Shown: positions 27,151-39,579 of the stretch, in pieces
Layout: the number at the start of each line of letters is the position of its first letter
Position numbering within the stretch: the stretch's first letter is position 1
NCBI GenBank assembly: GCA_037013685.1
Contig: CM072887.1
Span: forward strand, 41,839,154 to 41,903,153
Reading direction: 5' to 3'
Length of the DNA: 64,000 bases
Origin: Acridotheres tristis
Taxonomy: Eukaryota; Chordata; Aves; Passeriformes; Sturnidae
Translations under genes and position numbers: made by a program
The notes under the pieces: generated by a model
Database searches by the model: none
Told to the model about the DNA's origin: nothing
The model's input: only the letters and a program-made list of their open reading frames with translations

Positions 27151-30100
27151 GTAAGTTTATTGATTCATTATTGTGTAAAACGATGCTTCTCTTTTTGTCA
27201 AAATGCAGAATATAACTTATGAATAATTATAATAGAGTTTTGATGACTGTCTAACGTATCTGTATGGAGCTTGTTTATGGGAATCCCACCCTGTCCCCCC
27301 CTTTTTTTTCCTTTCTACAATTCTTTCAGAATTCCCCTGAAAAACATTGATCATGATGAACTGGGAAATTAAATGGAATGTTTCTCACTGATGTTGAGTG
27401 GGAATGGGATTGAATCCTTGACACGGCAGCTTGAGCATACAGCAGCAGCGCAGCTTGAGCAACGCTTCCCTGTGGAGTTAATTCTGATGCTCCCTTTCAG
27501 GCAACGAAAGGATATTTAAATATAAAGTAAAAACCAGATTATTTTTTGATATGAATAGATCTTTGGGAGCTTCCTTTTGTGTGCCACTTCTTAGATAGCA
27601 ATATTGAGCTCAGCACTGTACAAAGTCACAAAAATAAATTCTATACCTTGTCTTGAAGGGATAACTTTCAAGATAGGAGGAATGTGAGATGTTTTGGATG
27701 GCCCAAGAGGGATAGCTTAGGAAAAAAAGGTAGTCTCTATTTCTTGGTCTATTTTCATCCTTCCTAGTTACTGTTGTTATAAGAGGATATTTTATAAGTA
27801 TTGAAAGCTATTCTCAAATTCAATAGTACAAATTAAAGAAGAGAAGCCTTGTTTTCTGGTGACTTGTTAATATAAAGGCTGCAGTGTGCTAGTCAATACC
27901 TTTGTATGTAATTTTTGGTAGACATGGAAATTAGATAAAATCAGTACAGATAATGTGAAGTTTTTTCGTGCAATTGGAGAACTTGAAGGTATTTTTGGCC
28001 TCTATAGCATCTAGTAATAAGGGAGTTGAAAAGAAGCTGCACTCCTTCAGACCTGTTTCCTTCTACCTTCTGAGCTCTAAGAGGCTGTTTTACCATTCCT
28101 TAAAGATTAGGATACACCATTCTTTGTTTTGTCATTAAGATATGTTTGGTCTATGCATTAATTTGTAATAATGACTGTGACATTAGAAGTAGTGTTGTCT
28201 TCTTTGTCGTAGACATTGAGTCACTAAAGCATCCCTCAGATACAGTTTGCTTATTTTTATCCTGTATAATGTATATATAATGCTTTTATATATAAAACAG
28301 ATGTTTTAATGTATTTATGCAAGTGCTCCTGTTCTTTGGATGATTAGATCTGTAACTCTTCTCTTTGCACAGGTCTGAGCAGCGCCATTCTTCAGGGTCA
28401 GATGAATATCCTCTTCCCTTTTCTGCCTTGTTCACAATCCTTTCTTTGAGCTTAAGTTCAACTACTGTTGTTGTGACACCCTTTTATTTGCTTGCTTGAT
28501 TCTTGTAGCCCTTTACACTGCTTTGTCTGTGGTCTGACTCATTGATACAGCAAGAGTACCCTTTGTCTTCTGTACAAGGATTTAAGTTTAACTTTCTGTT
28601 CCAGCAGTATTTTTAGATAGTACAGTGGAAAACATAACTGCTTCCTCAAGGAAAATTTGTAGGCTTCAGTTTTTGTTTTCATTTTGAATTGGAACAAAAT
28701 GAATGTATCCAAGAAGACTCTCTTTTTTCACCTGGAAAATTAAAAAGATGATCAGACTAGCCTCAGAAGACCCAGATCGTTGCAATTTTACTGTAGTTGA
28801 GCCAATCTCATCTTTTTGCAAGAAAAGTGTGTATGGCAGCTTATTTAAGATACAAAGCTGAAATTCATGCCCCAGTTTTGTTTTACTTGATTAAATTATG
28901 AGATGAGTTTTTAAGTGAATGCATTTGATGTTGACACAGGATACTGGGGGCATATGGTGGGAGCCAGATTTGGATATGTTTAGTGTAGGAACAAAAAATG
29001 CTGTGGTTGTGCAATCAGTCAGGTTTAGTGAAGTCAGAGAGATCTTGTTTATCTTTCAGCAGTACCAAGCGGACAGATACACGTGGAATTTCCAAGAAGG
29101 TTCTGAAAATAAACTAAATAAACATTATAAATGTTTATAATGGAATTTTTTTTCTAAATTTTGACCAGCCACTTGGAAATTTATTGCATACCTCTCTAGG
29201 AACGATGAAGCTCCAACTTGAAGAAGGTGGCTTCAGAGCTGCTGGGAAATGTGGTTGGTTGGAGCCACAGGAACCTGTAATGATTGTAAGGCACAGTGAT
29301 GGCCTAGCACCTCATAATAGGGATGTCTCTGGTACATGCTGTTAATACAGAAATGCAGTTACACTGTCATTATGTCTGTCTAGCTTAATGATACCTCTGT
29401 TATATGATGAGGCTTTATTTTGCTTTTTCAGTACATTCTGCAGGCCACAGAGAGGGAGTAAAGCATGTGTGTCTTTTGCTGGTCCTGCAGAAGGGTTGCA
29501 AACCTCTTGTTTTATGCTTGTTACACACCTGTGCATGGAGATCATAATTGCGTGATTAATCATGCTTAAACCAGACTTATGATGCATGTTTTATATATGG
29601 CATGAATGTATTTGCTTTGCAAGATTACAGTGCCTCAATCGTGCCTCAAAGCACTTTATTTGAGACACGGTATTTTTTAAAGAAGATGCTGAAATGAGTC
29701 TGTACTCTTCACGTGGAGATGCATGCACTTGTCTCTAGAGATGGGCACAGAAACAATTGCCCTTTGCAAGTGCACATGCCCTTAGGAGGGAACATGGAAT
29801 GCAGAATGGATTTGCATTGCTTGCAGGTGCATTTTGAGAGGCTGGTTATAGAATTGATACTTAACATAATGTGCTGATTACCTTGGAGTCCAGTCATGGA
29901 AAGATTTACAACTGAGGGTTTTACAGATGACTGGGAGGAAACCCACTGATTGCGATTTTGAAAGAACTCACTGCAAGAGAGAAGTAAAATCTGGCATTGT
30001 GGAGCAAACACTCCAGATGATCTCTAACGTAGTCTCCAAAAGCTGACAGAAGCTGCAAAAAAGGCTTTGGCAAGTTTCTAAACTTCTGTCTAAGAGATTT

Positions 30101-30446
30101 TTTCTCTGTATTGATAGAAACTACATGCCTTAGTTTTGTCTCTTTCAAGGCAGTGATGGATAAATTTCTGAAGCATGATAAAGCTGGGGAAGCCTGAAGC
30201 TATACAAGCTTTCCATTTTCTTTCTTCATCGTGTTGTAGAAACAGTGTAAATGTTTGAGATAATAAAGGAAGATATGCCAAGGAAAAAGCATCTCTTGTT
30301 CTCTAACTGATTACATTTCAAACAGATACATTCTGGTGGTGGAGCGTTATCACTCTAAAGGTAATATTTAGTATTCTGATTCTGCTTGAGACACTGAAAC
30401 TCGTGAAAACCACTCATTTCTACCTTTGGTTATGTCTTTTTTAAAG
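27151..30446 (+). other. DISC1: DISC1 intron 4
   Basis: This 3.3-kb intron has a GTAAGT donor and a TTTTTTAAAG acceptor, and it interrupts a codon after two bases. The interior is AT-rich unique sequence and I recognise no mobile element in it. A second acceptor-like site (TTTGCACAG, ending at 28372) is followed by a frame-compatible open stretch but no usable donor. Confidence 0.9.
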
Positions 30447-30576
30447 GGTTAGACCTGAAGAAGATGGTCTTTGTCATGAAAAAGAGCACAGACTTTTGAG
30501 ATTAACTTCCCAGGAGAGGACACAGGTTTCGGCCACAAAACGAAATCAGCTTTTTCAAGAAAGGAAGCGGTTACAG
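30447..30576 (+). CDS. DISC1: DISC1 exon (human exon 5 equivalent)
   Basis: This 130-nt exon completes the split Trp codon from the previous exon, then encodes 43 full codons and ends in phase 0 at a GTAACA donor. Its product is the most diverged of the six exons compared with human residues 424-466. The length is nevertheless identical and the end ('QERKRLQ') aligns with the human 'QEKQQLQ'. It is a charged linker running into the next coiled coil. The acceptor is a short T-run followed by AAAG. The human counterpart lies at the start of the reported FEZ1-binding portion of DISC1 (established knowledge, not visible here). Confidence 0.92.
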
Positions 30577-33500
30577 GTAACAGGACTGCAAAGTTGTGTA
30601 TAAGAGCCAGAGCTGTGTGGGGAAAACCTTCTAAGCTGTCACACAGAATTAAATAAATTTATTGTAATAGCGACTTTGCTTCTGTGTAGTAATTAGAGCC
30701 TTGGCTGGAGTCCAGTCGATAATCTAAGTGATGATTGGAGATGGCAGCCACAGGAGTTCTGTTAATCTCATTACAGAAACGCAGAACTGGAAGGTTTGGT
30801 GGCTTGTGTGCATGCTTAAACTTTCCTCATTATCTTTGTAAGCATGCTCTTTGTTATAATTTGACATTTTAATGTTACAGCGATCTTCAGAAGTTTTTAT
30901 TTGAAGACTTAAAGTTTTCATCCATTTCTGGTTAGAATTTACTATAAATACATGATTTACCAGCTTTTGTTCCTGAAAGATGATTGATGCTTTTCATAAG
31001 GATGAAGGAATCATCACGGAGCAGTCAGCATTGTCTAACAATAGCTTTCCAATGACACGTGATGTCACAACGTGATAGTTTGGCAAACGGAATGTTTCAA
31101 GATGGCATGAGTCCAATTTTAAGTCTGCAAGCCTTTTAAACGAAATTTAGCTTTTTCTTTTCACCATCCTTCAGAAATCTCTATGTACTGTCTAGTTATG
31201 TGCTTTTTAAACCTTGGTGATCACACTCAGTGATGTGGCACCTTGGAGAGCTAGCAGACCTAGTTTTCTTTTTTTTTCCCTGTCGTCTTGTCTTGTAATC
31301 TTTTTTTGTGATATTTTGATTCCTTTAGAGCATCCAATAGTATAGTGATCTGTGTTTGTACACACATAAATTTATGTATATATATAAAAAGCCCACAAAG
31401 AAATAGAGAAAAAGATTTTATTTATAAAATTGTATTTAGGTGAAGAAATGTCTTTTTTATCCTACTCATCACCTTTATATTTTTTTTAGGTTATTTCATC
31501 AACCAGTAAGAGGAGACATAGTATAGTTCAGCATTATCAGTATGTAGAAAATTTTTAAAATCTAGACATTCAAGAACCACTTGAAGATACTGAACTGAAA
31601 ACTGCTGTACTTTAGACTCCACAACAGCTAATTTTTACACTTGCTTAAGCTGAATCTTTATTCTTCTGTAGTTATACTAGGGAAAAATTAATCACACCAT
31701 TATATAGGCATGCTATTTATTAGCATTCTATTAAAATTACCAGGAATTCAAGGTTCTGGGGAAGGCTGATTTGTGGTAATTGTTTGTACCCAGGAACTCC
31801 TAAAGATTGCTCCTGCCCAAAATCTTGCATGATCAGAAGTAATATTTTTAAAAATTTTCCACAGCTCCACTTTTCTTTACTTTTTCTTCTGCCCTCTCTC
31901 CTTTTGGTTTTGTGTTTGTCTTCAGGGAATTGAAAACTTGTGGCAGTATCTATAATTTATGTATTAATGTTTCTACTGCAATCTCTACTTCATGGAGACC
32001 ATCAGTCCATAAGTGAAGCTGGAGGTATACACTCAGTACTGATTAGCTGTTGTGTTGGCAATCCCAGTTTAAACTCAAATCTGCAAACTAAAACTCCAGC
32101 TTATGTTTAGTGAGATGAATATCTGCTGCTCCATGCTGAGACTTTAGGCCCTTTTTATGTCTCTTGAGGCTGACCAAGAGCACACTAAAGGCTTCTTTGC
32201 ATTTCTGGAAAAGAATGCAGGAGAATGCATTTTACTGATGCAGTTTACTGATTGCTCCCAAGAATGCCTGTGAACTATTCCTGAGCAGAGCAGCTTTTTT
32301 TTTCTGTGAATGCAGTTTGTGTGCTTCTGATATCTATTTATGTTGTACATTTCAGTACTAAAAGTGTGATTATAAAACCAGATCCCGTTCATCTTCCTTT
32401 CTGTTCCCATGTAGGTTGCTTATTGCTGTGATTGCAATTACTATGTTTTCACAGAATATGGAGGTCTCTGTATTAAGTAGGGCCTATTAAGATTTTGGCA
32501 GTATTCCCAAGCCAGTAACACAGAGATAGAATTGTCCTTTGTGCACACTAAAAGCTTAATTTGAGACTGAAAGAAACAAAACTGATGTTTTTGGTCTGCT
32601 GACCTTTCTGTCCTTGACAAATGCCTGTGGTTTGAAACATGGACCATACCATTCTCTTCTTGCTATATCTAAAACCTAGCATGCAGGACTATTGTAAGTT
32701 GAAATTTTGGAGCTAGTGAACCTTTGAATATGCAAGGATCATTTCTTGTTCTACGTAATACTTGAGAAGCTGGTTACAGTATGAAAGTATGTTTGTTAAC
32801 CAAATTAGCGAACTAAACTTCATGTTAATTGCATTGAAAACATGAAAATAATGTTAAGGTTGTGAAGTAAAGTTCTAAAAGAGCAAAGAAATGCTGAAGT
32901 TTATTATCTGTGCTTAGTAAATATGTTTTATAAGAGTCTATAATACTGAAGTATGCCCTTTTTTCTACCCTAGATCCCTACCTCATACATAGCTGAAGTG
33001 TCTGTTCAGATATTCAGAATACTGTTTTATCTTCATTACTCAGTATTTGACCTAAGAACCCTTTTACTGTGTGCCGCTTCTTTTGAATACGGATTTATTA
33101 ATTTGTGAGTGGGCTCTTTTTACAGTATTAATCAACATGGCATCTTAGTGATTCAAAGCCACTTAATTTTTTCTCTGTAACACCATTTCGGGTGTTACTG
33201 CCATTTGCTCAGATGCAGAATGGAGAAGTGAATTGCCATAAAAAGCCATATGGTTGTTTCTAACGTCAGTTTTGTAATGCCTAGTTATTTACTTATCAAA
33301 GATTTGGTTTTGAATTTTTGGCTTTTTGTTTTTTGTTTTTATTTTTAGTTGGACTGAATGCAATCAGAGTTTGAAATTGAACTTTGATTTCTGTTGAGAG
33401 CCTGTAGATAGCATGTCAGAGATCTCTTGCAGGTTGTATAGAAAATTATGAACATATGGTCTGTGGCCATGTGTGGAGATAATAGTTTAAATGGCTTGCA

Positions 33501-33687
33501 GAGTTTCACAGAGACAGTAAGAAACATGAATAGAATCAAATACTCCAGTATGGCATTCAGCTAGTTTGATAACCTCAGCAGCCCGGATTCCTTCAACAAG
33601 CGCCACTTCTTTGGATGCAAGCTATATGTTGGGTTTTCAAGGAAAAACCTGTGCAAGGATGATGTACAAATGCATGAAGTTTTTTTT

Positions 33688-34176
33688 TAATTTTGGCCTC
33701 CTCACTTCAGGAAGGACATAGACGTGCTTGAGCATGTCCAGAGAAAGGCAGTGAAGCTGGTGAAGGGTCTGGAGCACAAGTTCTGTGAGGAGCAGCTGAG
33801 GGAGCTGGGAGTGTTTAGCCTGGAGAAAACAGGCTCAGGGGGGACCTTATCACTCTCTACCTGAAAGGATTTTGTAACCAGGTTGGTCTCTTCTCCCAGG
33901 TAACAAGTGACAGGACAAGAGGAAATAGCCTCAAGCTGTACCAGGGGAGACTAAGATTGGACATGAGGAAGAATTTCTTCACTGAAAGGGGGGTCAGGCT
34001 TTGGAGCAGGCTGCCCAGGGAGGTGGTGGAGTCACCATTCCTGGAAATGGTCAAGACATTACTTAACATAGCACTTAGTGTTGTAGTTTAGTTGACAAGG
34101 TGCTGTTCAGTCAAAAGTTGGACACAATGATCTTGGAGCTCTTTTCCAGCATTAATGATTCTACAATTCTACGTAG
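33688..34176 (+). mobile_element. CR1 LINE 3' fragment
   Basis: This is a sense CR1 copy. The end of ORF2 is readable ('[19 protein letters not shown]', then '[13 protein letters not shown]'). Next come the 3' UTR phrases 'ggacatgaggaagaatttct' and 'ctgcccagggaggtggtgga', and a tail ending in the octamer-like 'attctacaattct' repeats typical of CR1 3' ends. It is truncated at the 5' end. It resembles the antisense copy at 24 kb in the ORF2 block and is better preserved than the copy at 9 kb. Confidence 0.93.
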
Positions 34177-34443
34177 AATTCTAAAACTGTATTCTGCTCT
34201 TGCAAGAAACATCAATATAATAATGCACAAAACTTGAACTTCTGGAAAAGTGAGTGCAGCTGAGCTTGCAGTTCTGTGCATTTTAAGTCAAAGGGAGGAT
34301 TTTTTGCTTTTAGTTAAAATGAAATGTGAATTGTCAAAAGGGCTGGGTATATACTCAGTGATTCTCTGCTTGCATCCTGTTCTTCATGTTGGATTGGAAC
34401 CATTAGACAAACCATTGCATTGGATATTCTGCAAGATAGTGGG

Positions 34444-34490
34444 TTTTTTTGTTTTGTTTTGTTTTTTTGTTTTGTTTTTTTTTTTTTTTT
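34444..34490 (+). repeat. T/G simple repeat (GTTTT-type with poly-T end)
   Basis: A low-complexity tract made of T runs broken by single G residues, ending in a run of 17 T. It is intronic, and no function is visible. Confidence 0.9.
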
Positions 34491-34883
34491 AATCAGTTTA
34501 GCCGCTGGTCTGTAGGAAAAGATTCTGTTGCCATGGGTGATCTGGCGTTTGGTTTTTTTTGGTGGAAGTTTTAACTTGTGAACTTGGGAAATACCTATGT
34601 ATTTTAAATGTGAAAGAGTGCTGACAGTAGGTGTTGGAAAAGGAACGTGAAATGTGGTGTTGAAATGGAGGTGGTGAGTTTCAGACTGCTAGAAGCACTA
34701 AAGTTTCTGAGTACAACTGACATTAAGAATTTTGTGTGTCAGCAAGAGGATGTCTCATTTAATGTTTGCTAAACTGGACAAATTTAGTTCATGCTACTTC
34801 TGGTGCTTTTACTGTTTTTTCTTAGGGGAAAATGGGTTTCTTTTATAGAGTTCATGGTAAACTTTGGTTTCTGTTCTATGCAG

Positions 34884-35119
34884 AAAGAGATTGAAGATCT
34901 CCGAACAAGACTGTCCGTATTAGAAGGAAAAGATCAACAGCTGAGAAGAGAAATTGAAGAACAAGATAGGCTTATTCAGTCACAGGACTGTGAACTGGCT
35001 GCTTTACTTGGCTGCATTTCTTTAAGAGAGCTGCAGGAAATAAGCAAGGCTGTGGATCACACTTTAGCATTCTCCTATCGAATTCCATTCAGTTTAGATC
35101 TTCCAGGAGCGATAAAGAG
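34884..35119 (+). CDS. DISC1: DISC1 exon (human exon 6 equivalent)
   Basis: This 236-nt exon encodes 78 full codons plus two bases of a Ser codon finished in the next exon. It is the clearest DISC1 match in the window. The block 'KDQQLRREIEEQ' is identical to human as I recall it, inside a heptad-rich coiled coil. It is followed by 'SLRELQEISKA', which aligns with human 'SLGQLQEVSKA', and a Pro-containing linker. It corresponds to human residues 467-545, again without gaps. The borders are TTCTATGCAG and GTATGT. Reading through the donor would add only 15 residues ('YVNLQSCIFLYVLLN') before a stop. Confidence 0.97.
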
Positions 35120-36532
35120 GTATGTAAATTTACAGTCTTGTATCTTCCTGTATGTTCTGCTGAATTGACTGTCAATTGTTTTCTTCATCATTGTGCAGCT
35201 AATTATCTGGATTTAGACACTTTGAAACTTCCTAAGACGAAATGTTGGAGTTCTAATATAGATGCACTTCCTCAGAAGAGTTTGCAGTTATTTGAATGTC
35301 TTGCACTTAATGTTCTCTTATGGTGAAAATCCACCTACAGAAAGCATATGTGTCCATCAACTGTTAATTCCTATAATCAGCTTACACTATTTCTTGTTAC
35401 CGGGTGGAATTTTTTCCCCAGTTTGATAATGCAGTAATTAAAATATATTTCTCACAGCCTGAAAGTGTGTACTAGACACCATTCAAATAAACATTAGAGA
35501 TGCTTCTTGCTTCTGTGACCTTGTAGTTATGATAAATTCCAATGTGATGAGCAGTGCTAGACTCAAACAGTGGACTCAAGGCAGTGGGGAAGAGGATGCA
35601 GCATGAATAATTTTGGGACACTCACAGTTAAATGAACAGTAGATGAATCCTTTCAATAGAAAAGTAGCTACTCTAGGCAGTATTTTGGAAATGACCTCAT
35701 CTTTATTTAAAAAAGCAATTGAAGTACTGAAGCTGTGCTGGACATTGGTGATGGGACTTTGAAAGTGGTACTGCTGCTGTGTCACCAAGAGAAAATAAAA
35801 TTGCTGTTTATCCTAATGTACTTTTCTTTCAGATAAGCAATAACTATGTTGCTTGCAATTTTTTTTCTCCCGTCACGTTTATTGGATTTAGTTTGGTTGT
35901 ATTATCATTCATGAGAAATTGCTGCTCATGTATGCTAATTTATACAGATTATTTTTTTAAGTCAGCAGAACATTTTATAGAGGACAGATTCTTCTCTTTT
36001 GACATGTGTTTAAAATTTGAAATTAGGGTATGGGAAATAGTTTATTTCATTAAGTTTAGCTTGTTTTAATAATATCTTATACCTGTGTTTCTGAGATTGA
36101 GGAGTAAAAGATCTTAAGTAGTCTGTCTGAGAAACTGATTTGAGTTTTCTTAGTTTTGGATTTGCTTATGAAAGAATATTCAGATTATTTTTTTCTTTCA
36201 TTGCTGCTGTAATATTCGGGTTTCACGTACCTCATTGGGAAATTATTTAAAAGTGAGTCAAATAGTCTGGGTTCAGGAGGAATTTTCTCTGAGTTGTTTG
36301 CTTACTAGCACCGTGCAGAGCACAATCACTTGAGAGGAAAACAGGCATTCATTATTCGAAGTGAATTCATAACTGAAAGATTTTAAAATAATTTATTTCC
36401 TTTCTGTTCATTTTTAAAAGGTGCAATGAATGAAACTTCTATGGGTTTTTTTTTGTTGGCTGACTTCCTTGTCACCAGTGGTCAGATGCTTCTGCTGTCA
36501 TTCTCATAGCTGGAGTTCTGCTGTTGGGACTC

Positions 36533-37096
36533 TGGTGGGTTGACCTTGGCTGCACACCAGGTGCTCACCAAGCCCTTCCATCACTCCCTCTTCTCAGTTG
36601 GCCTGGGCAGAGAAAATAAGATGGAAAACCGTCCATAGGTTGAGATAAGGCAATTTACTAAAGCAAAAGTGAAATGTTGCCTGCATGCAAACTTAAGTTT
36701 TATCCTCTTCTTTCCATCATCAGGATACTTCCCAGGAAGCAGGGCTTCAGCACATGCAGTAGTTGCTCTGGAAGACAAACCCTGGAAATAATGAATGCCC
36801 CTGCTTCCTCCTCCTTTTGTTAGCTTTTGTATCAGCAGACAACCCAAACATCCTATAGTATGGAATGTCCCTTTTGTCAGTGGGAGTCAGATGTCCTGGG
36901 TATGTCCCTTCCCAAGATTTCGTCTACCCCCAGCCTACTGCTGGTGTGGGAGGGTGGAATGTTGGGGAGAGGATGCAGATGCTGTGCCAGTGCAGACTGG
37001 TATGTTACCAACACCTTTCCAGGCACCAGTGCAAAGCACAGCACTGTGGGGGCTGCTATGGGGAAAGTTAACTCCATCTCAGCTAACCTAAATACA
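36533..37096. mobile_element. Solo LTR of an avian ERV (class III/ERV-L type)
   Basis: The segment starts TGGTGGGTTGACC and ends with 'gttaactccatctcagctaa' and then ...ACA, so it has TG...CA ends. Internal phrases such as 'taggttgagataaggcaatt' and 'tagtatggaatgtccctttt' are shared, with divergence, with the LTR at 58.2 kb and with a widespread avian LTR family I recognise. No internal retroviral region adjoins it, so it is a solo LTR left by recombination. A convincing target-site duplication is not visible. Its transcriptional orientation is not certain. Confidence 0.75.
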
Positions 37097-39453
37097 GGGT
37101 ACATAAATGCAGTTATTTAACAGTGAGAGTTTATTCAGATTAACAGTGAGCTTAATTGATGGGTGGTTTCCTTTTCAAGCTGTGCAGTCTGTCATACCTC
37201 AGGTACAGAGATTTTATGTCAGAATCCAATCCTGTTCTCCTGTAAGGTGAAAAAGCATCATGCATATAATAAGACATTTGGTGTGGATACAATTCCCATG
37301 TGCCTATGAGCATCCCCTAGATTGTCATACAATTAAACAATAATTTAGGAGATTACTTGTTTTAACTTCTGCTCAAAGCAAGGCTACAATTTCCAAGTGA
37401 AATCAAGTTGCTTAGGGCCCCTCCTCCCTGAGTTTTGTGTATCTTCAAAGATAGAGATTTTACAGCCTTGCTAGCTGTCCTGCATTTCACCACCCTTGCT
37501 GTAAACTTTCTCCTTTGTATTGCCAGAATTTCCATGGTTGCAACTTGCATTGGCTTATTCTAAAAGTGTACTTCTTTTGGAAGAAGTGTTATTTATTAGG
37601 TAACAGGTTTAAATACTTGGTTGATGCTAGTTCAACATACTAGTTTTAAATTCCTAAGTCTTGGCATAATCGATCTGAAAGATATTTTTCTGGAAATGTG
37701 CATTTTATTTTATAAATAGTTGCAGAGGGGAAAAAAGTTTTCCAAAGTTAGAGCTATCTGTGTGAGAAATGAAGTTATTACTCATGCACATGTAGTAGAG
37801 ATCAATGATTATGTAGAAAGTTCAATATCCATGGGCAGTAAATTGCAACTTCCTCACTGTTGGGCTGCAAGATACTCTGTATTTATTCTAGCAACATTGT
37901 GCTTGTCAGTAAAGTACTGCTATAACGTGCTTTTGCATATTTATTTGTTGACTACATGAATTGCATTCAGCACTGGGGTAACACAGACAGGGCTAGTGCG
38001 AAGCATCTCTTAAGACAATCTGTGCTGTAATGAATTGTATTTAGTGGTTTGCAGCTCACTAAAAGATAAAAAAATATTAAATATATTGAAGCAAACTTCT
38101 TGGAACATGAGAGGACGTATTAAAAAAAAAATAATACTTGCCCAAATTTTTGCCCTTCTGTGTGGAGGAGGAAAAGAGCAAGTCAGATACAACACTGGGA
38201 TGAGCGTTATTCTAAGCTTATTTTTCTTGTCGAGTGTTATTTTTTAAGGAGTATTCTTTGTTTTGTCTTATCTTTGGTATATGGTGAATTTTTTAAATAC
38301 AGAGAGCCTTTGTCAGTACCTAAAGCATGCTTTGAGATTGAAGAATTAAGAAATGTTAGGCACATTACCCTGGGACCTTACTTGGGGGCTGTTGGAAGAC
38401 ATGGTTAGAACCTTCTGGTTAATGGGCAGAGAACTATGTTTTGACAGGGAATTCTCACTGAGGTTGAAACTGCAGAATGTGGTCATTTTGCTCATCCAGG
38501 CAAGCTTAATTGTTCTTGGTAAGCTAAAGGGTATAATCATTATTTTAAAATGGGGGAATTGCAGAGCAAAAGCTCAGTTCACTTGTATGGGGCTGTGTGG
38601 AAATGCATTTAAAAGGTGGGAGCAGCTGGTGTTGTGTGCACTATGACACATGCCAGTGTTTTAACGGAAGACAATGCACAGAAATCAGAGGAAAATGGGT
38701 CTGGGTGTTTCAGCGTGAAGCACTTTCTTCTGGAGATTGCTCAAGGTATCCAGATATATAATTTTCATATTTGCTACTGGATGCCATTTCAGGAATACAT
38801 GTTTTTAACTAGCATGACTTGAGTTTTCCAATTATAAAATAAGACCATATTAATTATTTGACCTATTCACTTCAGTATCTGTTAGTTCCTTTATTTGTTT
38901 CTTTCAATTTCTCAATAGAAACTAGGGAAATCTGTTATACTTCACTTCGTATTTAGTTTCATTTAGCAGTTTATTTGTTTTATCCATATCTGCAGATGTA
39001 TATGTCCTTACAGCATGTCATTCTTAAAAGAAATTACACAGTCCCATCTGGACTATTGTCTGAGCACTTGATGGCTGGTTGAAAGAAATTCAATTATATA
39101 CCTTTCAAAGTATTTGAATGCTCCACCTTTTCACATGGAACAATTTTTGATTAGTAGCAGTTTGTTCCATGGTGGGTTTGTGAGATCATCTGAAGATAAG
39201 GAAATTCTGTTTTGTGTATTAGTTATTAGAGAATGGCCAGTGGTACAAGGAACTGGACTTGAAGATTTATGCAGCCAGTTCACTTTTGTGATGCCAGGCT
39301 TTTGTGGTCCCTGGAATTCATTTAAGAAAGATCAATTCAAAATTATATCCAAGTAATCTCAGGGGGGTGTAAATCTTACTGGAATATGTTCAAAGGACTC
39401 AGCAACTTCAGTTGAAGGCAAAGCCTGATAAAGGCAAAAGAGGTGTGGTGTGG

Positions 39454-39476
39454 TTTTTTTTTTTTTTTTTTTTTTT
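39454..39476 (+). repeat. Poly-T run (23 T)
   Basis: Twenty-three T residues lie just left of the antisense retroviral remnant. Read on that element's coding strand, this is a poly-A tract about 110 bases beyond the last recognisable pol sequence. It may be a retroposition tail or a coincidental homopolymer. Confidence 0.9.
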
Positions 39477-39579
39477 CTGAGAATTTGGTTTACTTGAGAA
39501 GTTGGAAAAAGACTTCAACATAATTTCACATACTAACTTAGGAAAGTAGGATTTCGAATGGGCTGTTGTGTTTTGTCAT

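Larger units (their letters stand above)
30577..34883 (+). other. DISC1: DISC1 intron 5
   Basis: This 4.3-kb phase-0 intron runs from a GTAACA donor to a TTCTATGCAG acceptor. It contains one sense CR1 fragment (33688-34176) and a T/G-rich simple repeat (34444-34490). The rest is AT-rich sequence with no gene I can support. Confidence 0.9.

Noticed and set aside
28373..28499. Candidate extra DISC1 exon: acceptor TTTGCACAG ending at 28372, followed by a frame-compatible open stretch with some resemblance to the human exon 5 start
   Set aside because: There is no usable donor within the open stretch, and exon 4 joins directly to 30447 with matching phase and exactly the human residue count, so no exon is needed here.
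36528..37101. Target-site duplication around the first LTR
   Set aside because: The five bases on each side (gactc and gggta) do not match convincingly, so insertion borders remain approximate.
37097..39560. The LTR at 36.5 kb as the 3' LTR of the antisense pol fragment
   Set aside because: The 2.4 kb between them shows no RNase H, integrase or env similarity, a poly-T run intervenes, and no partner LTR is seen on the other side.
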